NCBI RefSeq assembly: GCF_003731765.1
Contig: NZ_MOAL01000006.1
Span: forward strand, 502,563 to 566,562
Reading direction: 5' to 3'
From: Pseudomonas chlororaphis
Lineage (GTDB): Bacteria; Pseudomonadota; Gammaproteobacteria; Pseudomonadales; Pseudomonadaceae
DNA: 64,000 nt
The notes beneath the pieces are model-generated. The model did not search any database, was not told the origin of the DNA, and saw only the letters and a program-made list of their open reading frames with translations. Position 1 is the stretch's first letter, and each line of letters begins with the position of its first letter. Below, one piece after another: positions 7,414-16,216 of the stretch. Both the position numbers and the translations under genes were made by a program.

Positions 7414-9360
7414 ATGAACATAAAACAAAAACTGACCCTGGCCTTTGCCGCCATCGCCAGCCTGCCGGTGATTCTGGTGGCCGTGCTGATCGTGCTCAAC
7501 CTGCGCAACGAGGCCCGGGACAACTTTCTGGACAGCAGCGGGCGGGAAATCCGCCAGGTGCAAAGCGCCATGCAGCTGTTCTTCGAAGGCATCAGCCAGA
7601 ACGTCGATTACCTGGCGCAGCACCCGCAATTGCAGGCCATCGATGGCGGCGTCAAACGCTACCTGGACGCCAACGCGCCGCAAGTCGCCGCGGGCGAGCA
7701 GGACCAGCAGCTGTTCAACCTGTTCGCCGGGCTGGCCAAGAGTCACCCGGCCTACGCTTACCTGTCCCTGGGCACCGAGCAGGGCGGTTATGTGTTCTGG
7801 CCCGGCGACCCCAAGCTGGCCAACTACGACCCACGCAGCCGCCCCTGGTACCAGGCCGCCATGGCCCAGCCGGGCAAGACCCTGCGCACCTCGGCCTACT
7901 ATTGGGCGGCCGACGACGTGGTGCTGGTGAGCACCGTGCGCAGTTTTGCCAATCGCCTGGGCCAGAGCGGCGGGGTGGTGAACATCGACGTATCCCTCAA
8001 GCAACTCACCGACCTGGTGAAGCAGATCAAGCTGGGGGACAGCGGTTATCTGATGCTGCTGGAAGGCAACGACCAGGTACTGGTGGACCCCCATCAGCCG
8101 GAGCACAACTTCAAGAAACTCAGCGAGCTGGGGGACGGTTACGTCCAACTGTCCAAGGCCGGCAAAGGGTTGGTGGAGCTGGAACTGGGGGGTGAACGCT
8201 ACATGGCCCATGTCTGGCCGTCGGACACCCTGGGCTGGCGCTTTATTGGCATGGTCCGGGAAAGTGAAGTGATGGCTTCGGCCACGCGCCTGACCTGGAT
8301 CATCGCCGCCATCGCCTTGGTGTGTGGCCTGTTGTTCGCAGCGGCCGGTGCATTTTTCGCCGGGCTGATCGTCAAGCCGATCCGGGGCGTGGCCAGCGGC
8401 CTGGAAGGCATCGCCCAGGGCGAAGGGGATTTGACCGCACGCCTAGCGGTGCGCGGCCAGGATGAAACCGCGCAATTGGCGGGCTGGTTCAACCAGTTCC
8501 TGGAGGCCATTCGCACCTTGATCCAGCGCATCGGCCAGGCGGCGGGGCAGATCCACAGCACCTCCGGCAGCTCCACCGAGGTATCCGTGGAATTGGCCGA
8601 TGTCGCCGCCCGCCAGCGTGAAGCGGTGGACATGGTCTCCACGGCGTTCCACGAAATGGTTGCCACCTCCAATGAGGTGGCGCGCTCCTGCAGCCAGGCT
8701 GCCGACTCCGCCGACAACGGCCAGCGCCAGGCCCACACCGGGCAGAGCCAGATCGACGCGGCGGTGAGCAACGTCGGGCGCCTGAGCCAGGAGATCGGCC
8801 AGTCCGCCGAGGCCATGCAGCAGTTGGAGCAGGACAGCAACGATATTCAGTCGATCCTCGGCACCATCCGTTCGATTGCCGAGCAGACCAACCTGCTGGC
8901 GCTCAACGCCGCCATCGAAGCCGCCCGTGCCGGGGAGCAAGGGCGCGGTTTTGCCGTGGTGGCCGACGAGGTGCGGGCACTGGCCAAACGCACCGCGGAT
9001 TCCACCGGTGAGATCGACGGGTTGCTGGGCAATCTGGCGCGACGCACCCACCAGATGGGCAAGCAGATGCATGCCAGCCTGGAGGTGTCCCAAGAGACCG
9101 TGGTGTCCATCAATGAGGCGCGGGCCAGTTTTGAATTGATTCGTGAATCGGTGGACGTGATCCGCGACATGAACACCCAGATCGCCACCGCCGCGGAAGA
9201 ACAGCATCAAGTGGCTGAAGACATCAACCGCCACATCAGCCAGATCCACGGCGACGCCCAACTGGTCGCCGACCTCGCCGACTCCACCCGCCAAGACGCG
9301 CAAAGCCTGACCGCGCTGTCACAGACCCTGAACCAGCTGGTCAGTCGCTTCCGCACCTGA
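7414..9360 (+). CDS. methyl-accepting chemotaxis protein with dCache sensor
   Basis: 648 residues from the ATG at 7414, which follows GGAAGGCGAG. TM1 spans residues 9-31. The periplasmic dCache domain (about 32-285) contains YDPRSRPWYQAA, the R-x-WY motif of amine and amino-acid binding dCache sensors, then AYYW and NIDVS further on. TM2 is near 296-318 and is followed by HAMP. The cytoplasmic hairpin tip contains EQTNLLALNAAIEAARAGEQ. The protein is closest in architecture to PctA/PctB/PctC receptors. Its promoter carries site A, so it probably senses the substrate, or a relative of the substrate, handled by the surrounding catabolic regulon. Confidence 0.9.
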   Translation: MNIKQKLTLAFAAIASLPVILVAVLIVLNLRNEARDNFLDSSGREIRQVQSAMQLFFEGISQNVDYLAQHPQLQAIDGGVKRYLDANAPQVAAGEQDQQLFNLFAGLAKSHPAYAYLSLGTEQGGYVFWPGDPKLANYDPRSRPWYQAAMAQPGKTLRTSAYYWAADDVVLVSTVRSFANRLGQSGGVVNIDVSLKQLTDLVKQIKLGDSGYLMLLEGNDQVLVDPHQPEHNFKKLSELGDGYVQLSKAGKGLVELELGGERYMAHVWPSDTLGWRFIGMVRESEVMASATRLTWIIAAIALVCGLLFAAAGAFFAGLIVKPIRGVASGLEGIAQGEGDLTARLAVRGQDETAQLAGWFNQFLEAIRTLIQRIGQAAGQIHSTSGSSTEVSVELADVAARQREAVDMVSTAFHEMVATSNEVARSCSQAADSADNGQRQAHTGQSQIDAAVSNVGRLSQEIGQSAEAMQQLEQDSNDIQSILGTIRSIAEQTNLLALNAAIEAARAGEQGRGFAVVADEVRALAKRTADSTGEIDGLLGNLARRTHQMGKQMHASLEVSQETVVSINEARASFELIRESVDVIRDMNTQIATAAEEQHQVAEDINRHISQIHGDAQLVADLADSTRQDAQSLTALSQTLNQLVSRFRT

Positions 9361-9371
9361 CTGCCGGCCTG

Positions 9372-10275
9372 ATCGTTCCCACGCTCCGCGTCACCTGCAC
9401 CGCTCACCCTTTGTAGGCGCAGGCTTATGTAGGCGCTGGCTTGCCAGCGATAGCGCCCGTGAGATCGCCATCGCCGGCAAGCCGGCTCCTACAGAGGCGG
9501 GATGCTCTGCGTCACCCCAGGGCATTGCGGCACTCAACGTTTGCAGGCGCAGGTTTATGTAGGAGCTGGCTCGCCAGCGATAGCGCCCGTGAGCTCGCCA
9601 TCGCCGGCAAGCCGGCTCCCACAAAGGCTGGACGCTTCGCGTCACCCCCAGGGCATTGCAGCACTCACCCTTTGCAGGCGCAGGTTTATGTAGGAGCTGG
9701 CTTGCCAGCGATAGCGCCCATGAGATCGCCATCGCCGGCAAGCCGGCTCCTACAGCGGCTGGACGCAAAGCGTCACCCCCAGGGCATTGCAGCGCTCACC
9801 CTTTGTCGGCGCAGGCTTTATGTAGGCGCTGGCTTGCCAGCGATAGCGCCCGTGAGATCGCCATCGCCGGCAAGCCGGCTCCTACAGAGGTTGGACGCAG
9901 AGCGTCACCCCCAGGGCATTGCGGCACTCACCCTTTGTAGGCGCAGGCTTATGTGGGAGCTGGCTTGCCAGCGATAGCGCCCGTGAGCTCGCCATCGCCG
10001 GCAAGCCGGCTCCTACAGAGGCGGGATGCTCTGCGTCACCCCAGGGCATTGCGGCACTCAACGTTTGCAGGCGCAGGTTTATGTAGGAGCTGGCTTGCCA
10101 GCGATAGCGCCCATGAGATCGCCATCGCCGGCAAGTCGGCTCCCACAAAGGCTGGACGCTTCGCGTCACCCCTAGGGCATTGCGGCACTCACCGTTTGTA
10201 GGAGCTGGCTCGCCAGCGATAGCGCCCGTGAGATCGCCATCGCCGGCAAGCCGGCTCCTACAGAGGCTGGACGCT
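9372..10275. repeat. REP/REPIN array, seven units
   Basis: Seven copies of an inverted REP pair begin near 9427, 9559, 9689, 9820, 9952, 10082 and 10198. The unit starts TGTAGGAGCTGGCTTGCCAG and ends GGCAAGCCGGCTCCTACA. The period is about 131 bases, with the last interval shorter. Spacers (CGTCACCCCAGGGCATTGC...) are also conserved. The block from 9496 to 9571 recurs almost exactly at 10018-10093, so part of the array arose by duplication of several units. No gene is present. Confidence 0.9.
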
Positions 10276-10290
10276 TCGCGTTGGTGCGGT

Positions 10291-10776
10291 TCAGGCCACG
10301 AGGGGCAGGGCGCCCATTTTGCCGTTGCAGTACACCATCGGGCTGACGCCTTGTTGCGGCACGATCAGGTTTTTCACTGCGCCGACCATGATGGCGTGGT
10401 CGCCGCCTTCATATTCGCGCCACAGCTCGCATTCGATGATGGCGCTGGCGTTGTTCAGCAGCGGGTTGCCCAGTTCGCTCAAGGTCCACTCGATCCCTTG
10501 CGCCTTGTCCTTGCCTTTGCGGGCAAAGGCATAGGCTTCGTTCTGCTGCCCGCCGGACAGCACATGGATGGCAAAGCGCTTGTTCTTGATCAGCACCGGG
10601 TAGGAGTCGGAGCTGTAGTTGGGGCAGAACAGCACCAGGGCCGGCTCCATCGACAGCGAGCTGAAGGCACTGGCGGTCAGGCCCACGACTTGCCCGTCGT
10701 CGTCCAGGGTGGTGATGACGGTGACTCCGGACGGGAACGAACCCATGACTTGTTTGTAGATGGCGGCGTCGATCAT
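10291..10776 (-). CDS. flavin reductase (FMN-binding split-barrel), copy 1
   Basis: 161 residues of the RutF/HpaC-type flavin reductase domain. Typical features are FPSGVTVITT near 14-23, GLTASAFSSLS, PALVLFCPNYSSDSYPVL, RFAIHVLS, and ECELWREYEGGDHAIMVGAV (the GDH motif). It supplies reduced FMN from NAD(P)H to a monooxygenase, most plausibly the LLM enzyme at 6158-7201. The leader ACCGAGGTACGAG resembles that of the LLM gene. Operator site B lies about 55 bases upstream. It is a near twin of the reductase at 21020-21505. Confidence 0.9.
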   Translation of the reverse strand: MIDAAIYKQVMGSFPSGVTVITTLDDDGQVVGLTASAFSSLSMEPALVLFCPNYSSDSYPVLIKNKRFAIHVLSGGQQNEAYAFARKGKDKAQGIEWTLSELGNPLLNNASAIIECELWREYEGGDHAIMVGAVKNLIVPQQGVSPMVYCNGKMGALPLVA

Positions 10777-10824
10777 TGGCTCGTACCTCGGTGCTGTAAC
10801 GCGGGTTTTTATGAGTTTGTAGGT

Positions 10825-10848
10825 CTGATGGTATACCGTAATACATTG
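10825..10848 (-). promoter_or_regulatory. operator site B
   Basis: TGATGGTATACCGTAATACA has core GGTATACC at 10830-10837. It lies 50-70 bases upstream of the flavin reductase start at 10776. It matches the other sites except for one change (CGTAATA instead of CATAATA). Confidence 0.65.
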
Positions 10849-10999
10849 TTTGCAAGGGCTTTTTCACACCCGCCGATAAACGTCTTTTTTCACCGTTCAT
10901 TCAATGTTTACGGGGCTTTTATCTAGCAGCGTGGCCTTTTGGCAGGCGAGAATCACAGATCAGATGGGGCACCAAAGACCGGATCAGTCTTGTTAAAAT

Positions 11000-11022
11000 G
11001 TTGGAATACCATAATATGGTCT
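11000..11022 (+). promoter_or_regulatory. operator site C
   Basis: TTGGAATACCATAATATGG has core GGAATACC at 11003-11010. It is about 75-95 bases upstream of the permease start. The CATAAT part could be the -10 hexamer. It shares the GGAATACC variant with site D. Between sites B and C the 319-base intergenic region holds no gene. Confidence 0.65.
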
Positions 11023-11095
11023 TCATCTGAGGGGTTGCCAAAGAGCACCCCCGGTTTGGCTTCAAACAACGATAAGAACAGACAAACTCGAGTTC

Positions 11096-12508
11096 ATGCA
11101 CATGTCCCAGATGTCCCGGCAAGACCCTCTGATCGAGAACCACACGGTGGATTACGTGCCCCTGGGTGAGCGCCATGGGAAGGCGCGCGATCTTTTCACC
11201 CTGTGGTTCAGCACCAATATCGCACCCCTGCCCATTGTCACTGGCGCGATGGTGGCCCAGGTGTTCCACCTCAACCTGTTCTGGGGGCTGCTGGCGATTG
11301 CCCTCGGGCATATGCTCGGCGGCGTGGTGATTGCCCTGGCCTCGGCCCAGGGGCCGCGCATGGGCATTCCACAAATGGTCCAGAGCCGCGGCCAGTTCGG
11401 TCGCTATGGCGCGCTGCTGATCGTGTTCTTCGCTGCGCTGATCTACATCGGCTTCTTTATTTCCAACATCGTCCTGGCCGGCAAATCCATCGTCGGCATT
11501 GCGCCCGAGGTGCCGGTCCCGGCGAGCATCCTGATCGGCGCCCTGAGCGCCACCGCCATCGGCGTGATCGGCTATCGCTTTATCCATACCCTGAACCGCA
11601 TCGGCACCTGGGTCATGGGCAGCGCCTTGCTCGCCGGCTTTATCTACATCTTTGCCAACGAACTGCCGGCGGACTTCCTGACCCGCGGCGGTTTCAACCT
11701 GTCGGGCTGGTTGGCGACCCTGTCGTTGGGGATCATCTGGCAGATCAGCTTCTCGCCCTACACTTCGGACTATTCGCGTTACCTGCCGGCCGACATCGGC
11801 ATTGCCCGGCCGTTTCTCGCCACTTACCTGGGCGCGACCCTGGGCACTATCCTGTCGTTCGCCTTCGGCCTGGTGGCGGCCCTGGCCACCCCTGAAGGCA
11901 CCGAGGCGATGACTGCAGTCAAGCAGTCCACCGGTTGGCTGGGGCCGATCCTGATGGTGCTGTTCCTGCTCAATATCATCAGCCACAACGCCCTTAATCT
12001 GTACGGCGCGGTGCTGTCGATCATCACCTCGATCCAGACCTTCGCCAGCCAATGGACGCCGAGCATCAAGGTGCGGGTGGTGTTGTCGGCGCTGGTGCTG
12101 GCGGGGTGCTGCCTGGTGGCGTTGGGCGCTTCGGCGGACTTTATCTCGCAGTTCATCGGCCTGGTTCTGGCGCTGCTGCTGGTGCTGGTGCCTTGGGCTT
12201 CGATCAACCTGATCGACTTCTACCTGATTCAGCGCGGCAACTACGACATCGCCTCGATCTTCCGCGCCGACGGTGGCATTTACGGGCGCTTCAACCTGCA
12301 TGCGATCGTCGCCTACTTCAGCGGCATCATCGTCCAGTTGCCGTTTGCCAATACGTCGCTGTATGTCGGCCCTTACGCCAATTTGGTGGATGGCGCAGAC
12401 CTGTCGTGGCTGGTGGGCCTGCTGGTGACTTGCCCGCTGTACTACTGCCTGGCGACCCGCAGCCAGCCCTCCCAGCGTCGTGTGATCAAGGCCGCCCTGG
12501 CCGAGTGA
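11096..12508 (+). CDS. NCS1-type purine/cytosine permease-like transporter
   Basis: 470 residues with about twelve hydrophobic spans. The N-terminal segment FTLWFSTNIAPLPIVTGAM and the following GPRMGIPQMVQSRGQFGRYGA are signatures of the nucleobase:cation symporter-1 (cytosine/purine permease) family. HNALNLYGAVLSI lies mid-protein. Starts at 11096, 11102 or 11111 are all possible because no strong ribosome site is visible. Known members import nucleobases, hydantoins or B-vitamin-like heterocycles with Na+ or H+. Operator C links it to the LLM/flavin-reductase regulon and makes it the best clue that the substrate is an N-heterocycle. Confidence 0.85.
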   Translation: MHMSQMSRQDPLIENHTVDYVPLGERHGKARDLFTLWFSTNIAPLPIVTGAMVAQVFHLNLFWGLLAIALGHMLGGVVIALASAQGPRMGIPQMVQSRGQFGRYGALLIVFFAALIYIGFFISNIVLAGKSIVGIAPEVPVPASILIGALSATAIGVIGYRFIHTLNRIGTWVMGSALLAGFIYIFANELPADFLTRGGFNLSGWLATLSLGIIWQISFSPYTSDYSRYLPADIGIARPFLATYLGATLGTILSFAFGLVAALATPEGTEAMTAVKQSTGWLGPILMVLFLLNIISHNALNLYGAVLSIITSIQTFASQWTPSIKVRVVLSALVLAGCCLVALGASADFISQFIGLVLALLLVLVPWASINLIDFYLIQRGNYDIASIFRADGGIYGRFNLHAIVAYFSGIIVQLPFANTSLYVGPYANLVDGADLSWLVGLLVTCPLYYCLATRSQPSQRRVIKAALAE

Positions 12509-13132
12509 TCAGGGCGCCGTGGCCGAAGCTTGACGCTCGGCCACGGCGCGCAATGTCTTGAGCGTCACCAGTGGCGCATCGACGACAAACCGGTTGGCCA
12601 GCCAGGCGGGAATATCCCCCGCCGGTTCGGCCTGCAGTTCGTAGGTCACTTCAGTTGCCCCTGGGCCCTTGGGCTCCATCTTCCACAGCCCCTGCAATTG
12701 GCGGATCCGGGTCTGCCCGGGTTCCCCTGGCACCCAGCCGGGCACCGCTTGCAGGTGCCGGGTCAGGCTGCCATCGGCGGCGCGTTCCGTGTGCACCCAA
12801 AGCACCATGTCCCGCGGCTTGGCCGGCCACGGCAAGTCTGTGCTGAGGTAGACCCAGGTGTCGTCGCCGTCGTTTTTCAGCAGGCGCATTTCCTTGCACG
12901 CATACAACCAGGCGCAGGCGACCCTGAGGTTTTCTTGCAGGCTGTTCAGGGTGTCGACGTCGGCGCGGATCTGCACCACGCCGCGAAAGCGCTGGTAATG
13001 GGAGCCGGGTGCCTGGTCGAGGTAGACCTGGACGCCGTCCTGGTCCTCGGCCAGTTGCCAGTCTTCGCGGGCGGCTGCGCCAGTGCACAGCAGCGCCATG
13101 CACAAGGCGAGGGTGCCGGAACGGATGCGCAT
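12509..13132 (-). CDS. START domain-containing exported protein
   Basis: 207 residues with a signal peptide (residues 1-21, ending TGAAARE). The rest fits the START/StAR lipid-transfer-like fold seen in many pseudomonad hypothetical proteins: VQVYLDQAPGSHYQRFRGVV, then LPWPAKPRDMVLWV and WKMEPKGPGATEVTYELQAEPAG. It probably binds a hydrophobic ligand in the periplasm; its role is unknown. Its stop abuts the stop of the permease with no gap, in convergent orientation. No operator-like site precedes it, so it is probably not part of the regulon. Confidence 0.75.
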   Translation of the reverse strand: MRIRSGTLALCMALLCTGAAAREDWQLAEDQDGVQVYLDQAPGSHYQRFRGVVQIRADVDTLNSLQENLRVACAWLYACKEMRLLKNDGDDTWVYLSTDLPWPAKPRDMVLWVHTERAADGSLTRHLQAVPGWVPGEPGQTRIRQLQGLWKMEPKGPGATEVTYELQAEPAGDIPAWLANRFVVDAPLVTLKTLRAVAERQASATAP

Positions 13133-13225
13133 GGGGTGAGTCCTCTGACGGCCATTGGGCGGGCCTGTTCACAGGATAGGCAATCTTCGGCGGGACGCGC
13201 ATTACAACGAGAAGGGAGCGGACGG

Positions 13226-13275
13226 TGTGGCGGTTGGAACTGGCTTGCCAGCGATGGCGCCGGCAAGCCTTATGC
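13226..13275. repeat. degenerate REP element
   Basis: GGAACTGGCTTGCCAGCGAT and the following GGCGCCGGCAAGCC are recognisable halves of the REP unit found in the array at 9.4-10.3 kb. The copy sits between the START gene and the ABC ATPase gene. Confidence 0.6.
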
Positions 13276-13286
13276 GCTTCCTGAGA

Positions 13287-14438
13287 TCAATGGGCGCCGG
13301 CGGCCTTGTTCAGGTCGCTTTCGGCCCATTGGGTGTAGACGCAGGCGTCTGCGGTGGCCCAGCGCACGCGCACCGGGTCACCGGCCTTGAGCGGCATGCC
13401 GGCGGCGGACAGGGCCTTGACGGTCATCGCCGTGCCGCCGTCGGTGACCACGCTGCAAGTCTGGCTCTCCCCGAGGAACAGCACTTCCTGGACCTTGGCC
13501 GAGACCTGGTTCCAGCCCGGCGCCAGAGGGTCCTGCTCGGCCTGTTGCACGCTCAGGGCCTGGGCTTTTTCCGGGCGCACCATCAGCAGCACATCCTGAT
13601 CGGCGTGCAGGCCGGAGGTCAGGCGGATCGACAGTGCCTGGCCTTCGAAGCTGGCGGCGCCGTTGCCCTGGGCCTTGAGCTTGAGGAAGTTGGAGTTGCC
13701 AAGGAACGACGCGACAAAGGCATTCGGCGGGTTCTGGTAGAGGTCATAACCGCTGCCCAGGCCGACGATCTTGCCGTGGCTGAAGATCGCAATGCGTTGC
13801 GACAGGCGCATCGCTTCTTCCTGGTCGTGGGTCACGTAGACGATGGTGATGCCCAGGCGCCGATGCAGTTGGCGCAGTTCATCCTGCAGGTCTTCGCGCA
13901 GCTTCTTGTCCAGGGCGCCGAGGGGTTCGTCCATCAGCAGGATGCGTGGCTCGTAGACCAGTGCCCGGGCTATCGCCACCCGTTGTTGCTGGCCGCCGGA
14001 CAGCTGCGAAGGGCGGCGATGGGCGAACTGCTCCAGTTGCACCAGCTTGAGCATGGCGTCTACCCGGCGTTCGCGTTCGGCCGGGGCCAGTTTGCGAATG
14101 GCCAGGGGGAAGGCGATGTTGTCGCGCACCGAGAGGTGGGGGAACAGCGAGTAACGCTGGAACACCATGCCGATGTCGCGCTTGTGCGGCGGCACGTTGA
14201 CCAGGGAGTGGCCGTCCACCAGGATCTCGCCGCTGCTTGGGGTTTCAAAGCCGGCGAGCATCGACAGGGTGGTGCTTTTGCCCGAGCCGCTGGAGCCGAG
14301 GAAGGTGAGGAATTCACCGTCCTGGATCTCCAGGGAGATATCGTCCACGGCGGCAAAGTCGCCGTAGTGCTTGTTCAGGTTGCGCAGGCTGACCAGGGTT
14401 TTATTGTTTTGCTGTGCGGGGTCTTTGACGGCACTCAT
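13287..14438 (-). CDS. ABC transporter ATP-binding protein, spermidine/putrescine (PotA) type
   Basis: 383 residues. Walker A GSSGSGKST, Q-loop MVFQRYSLFPHL, signature LSGGQQQRVAIARAL, Walker B ILLMDEP and the switch histidine VTHDQEEA are all present. A C-terminal TOBE domain follows, as in PotA/FbpC/MalK-group proteins. AGGAG precedes the ATG. It is the last gene of a four-gene importer operon (binding protein, two permeases, ATPase) and energises uptake. The substrate is not predictable from the ATPase. Confidence 0.9.
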   Translation of the reverse strand: MSAVKDPAQQNNKTLVSLRNLNKHYGDFAAVDDISLEIQDGEFLTFLGSSGSGKSTTLSMLAGFETPSSGEILVDGHSLVNVPPHKRDIGMVFQRYSLFPHLSVRDNIAFPLAIRKLAPAERERRVDAMLKLVQLEQFAHRRPSQLSGGQQQRVAIARALVYEPRILLMDEPLGALDKKLREDLQDELRQLHRRLGITIVYVTHDQEEAMRLSQRIAIFSHGKIVGLGSGYDLYQNPPNAFVASFLGNSNFLKLKAQGNGAASFEGQALSIRLTSGLHADQDVLLMVRPEKAQALSVQQAEQDPLAPGWNQVSAKVQEVLFLGESQTCSVVTDGGTAMTVKALSAAGMPLKAGDPVRVRWATADACVYTQWAESDLNKAAGAH

Positions 14439-14455
14439 GCTGTACTCCTAGGCGC

Positions 14456-15265
14456 TCAAGCGCTGATTTCGTTGCGCCGACGCAGGGCGGCGGCAATCAC
14501 CATGACCAACACCGAGAGGCCGATCAGCAGCGTCGAAGCGACGGCGATCACAGGCGTCAGGTCCTGGCGCAGGGTGGTCCACATTTTCACGGGCAAAGTC
14601 TGCAGGGTCGGGCTGGCCATCATCACGCTCAGCACCACCTCGTCCCACGACACCAGGAACGCAAACAGCGCACCGGCCACCATCCCCGGGCGAATCGCCG
14701 GGAAGGTCACCTTGAACACGGCCTGCAGGCGCGAAGCACCGCAGATCACCGCCGCGTCTTCAATCGACTGATCGAACAGCTTCAGCGAGTTGATGATCGA
14801 GATGATGGTGAAGGGCAGGGCGACGATCACGTGGCTCACCACAAAGGCGAACAGGGTGCCGGTGTAGCCGAGCTTGAGGAACAGCGCATAGACCGCCACG
14901 GCGATGATCACCAGGGGCACGATCATCGGCAGGGTGAACAGGCCGTAGAGCATCTCGCGACCGGGGAAGCGCCCGCGCACCAAGGCAAAGGCGGTGGGCA
15001 GGCCCAGGGCCACGGCGAAGAAGGTGGTCAGCAGCGCCACCTTGAGGCTGGCCATGGCTGCGCTCATCCAGTCCGGGTTGGAGAAGAACTGGCCGTACCA
15101 TTTCAGGGTCCAGCCCGGCGGCGGGAACACCAGCCATTGGGATGAGCCGAACGACAGCAGGACGATGAACAGAATCGGCAGCAGCAGGAACAGGGCGATC
15201 AGGCCGGTGGTGGTGTAGAGGCCGATTCGCATGCGCCGGCTCATGGCATTGGGGGTCAGGAGCAT
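14456..15265 (-). CDS. ABC transporter permease, PotC type
   Basis: 269 residues with six hydrophobic spans. The EAA-loop equivalent is EDAAVICGASRLQAVFKVTFPAIRPG near residues 170-195. It belongs to the binding-protein-dependent permease family of the polyamine/iron/2-aminoethylphosphonate group. The gene follows the PotB-type permease by six bases. It forms the channel with that partner. Confidence 0.88.
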   Translation of the reverse strand: MLLTPNAMSRRMRIGLYTTTGLIALFLLLPILFIVLLSFGSSQWLVFPPPGWTLKWYGQFFSNPDWMSAAMASLKVALLTTFFAVALGLPTAFALVRGRFPGREMLYGLFTLPMIVPLVIIAVAVYALFLKLGYTGTLFAFVVSHVIVALPFTIISIINSLKLFDQSIEDAAVICGASRLQAVFKVTFPAIRPGMVAGALFAFLVSWDEVVLSVMMASPTLQTLPVKMWTTLRQDLTPVIAVASTLLIGLSVLVMVIAAALRRRNEISA

Positions 15266-15271
15266 GACGGC

Positions 15272-16216
15272 TTACCTCGCGTTGCTGGCACCCACCGGGG
15301 ATTCCGGCTGGAGCTTCAGGTAGAAGTAGAACAACACCAGGGTGATCAGCACCAACAAGGCGGCGCCGGCACTGGCCAGGCCCCAATTGAGGAACGACTG
15401 CACCTGCTGAATGATGAATTCGGGCAGCATCATGTTCTGCGCGCCGCCGAGCAGCGCCGGGGTCACGTAGTAGCCCAGGGACATGACGAACACCATCAAG
15501 CCACCGGAGAACAGCCCCGGCCGGCACAGCGGCAGGAACACCCGGAAGAAGTTGGTCCAGGGGCTGGCACCGCAGATCGAGCCGGCCTGGAGGATCATCG
15601 GGTCAATGGCCTGCATGGTCGCCTGCAACGGCAGGACGATGAACGGGATCATGATGTAGCTCATGCCGATCACCACGCCGGTGAGGTTGTGCACCATCTC
15701 CAGGGGCTGGTCGATGATGCCCATGGCCATCAGCGCCTTGTTGATCACCCCGGAGGCCTGCAACAGCACCAGCCAGGAATAGGTCCGCGCCAGCAGGCTG
15801 GTCCACATCGACAGCAGCACGATGTTCAGCATCCAGCGGCCCCAGCCACGAGGCACCAGGGTGATCGCCCAGGCCAGGGGAAAGCCCAGCAGCAGGCTGA
15901 ACAGGGTCACCAGGCCGGCCACCGAGAAGGTGTTGAACAGCACCCGGGCGTAGGCCGAGTTGGCGAACAGTTGCTGGTAGTTGCCCAGGCCCGGCTCGGG
16001 TTCGAGCACGCCCCGCAGCAGCAGGCCGATCAACGGCGCGAGAAAGAACAGGCCGAGGAACAGCAGGGCCGGGAGCAGGTTCCCGGCACCACGCCAGCGC
16101 TGTGCCAGGGAGGGAGATTGCGTCATCACGGTGGCCTTGGCGGATGCCGAGCCGGCAGCGCCAGAGGCGCTCCCGGTCGGGGTGGATTGACGGGACGCAG
16201 TGGCCGTCATTTTCAT
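15272..16216 (-). CDS. ABC transporter permease, PotB type
   Basis: 314 residues when started at the ATG at 16216, which overlaps the stop of the binding protein as ATGA; an upstream start at 16237 is also open. A polar Ala/Ser/Thr-rich N-terminal tail of about 40 residues precedes the first membrane span. Six spans follow, with the EAA loop at LQAGSICGASPWTNFFRVFLPLCRPG. It pairs with the PotC-type permease. Confidence 0.88.
   Translation of the reverse strand: MKMTATASRQSTPTGSASGAAGSASAKATVMTQSPSLAQRWRGAGNLLPALLFLGLFFLAPLIGLLLRGVLEPEPGLGNYQQLFANSAYARVLFNTFSVAGLVTLFSLLLGFPLAWAITLVPRGWGRWMLNIVLLSMWTSLLARTYSWLVLLQASGVINKALMAMGIIDQPLEMVHNLTGVVIGMSYIMIPFIVLPLQATMQAIDPMILQAGSICGASPWTNFFRVFLPLCRPGLFSGGLMVFVMSLGYYVTPALLGGAQNMMLPEFIIQQVQSFLNWGLASAGAALLVLITLVLFYFYLKLQPESPVGASNAR

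Noticed and set aside
9441..10201. Reading frames of 60-180 codons inside the REP arrays (also 24.5-25.6 kb)
   Set aside because: They translate the repeat unit itself (LASDSAREIAIAGKPAPT-like motifs) and have no ribosome sites or family match.
9372..10275. Regularly spaced repeats reminiscent of a CRISPR array
   Set aside because: Units are ~70-base inverted REP pairs with conserved, not unique, spacers at ~131-base period, and no cas gene is present.
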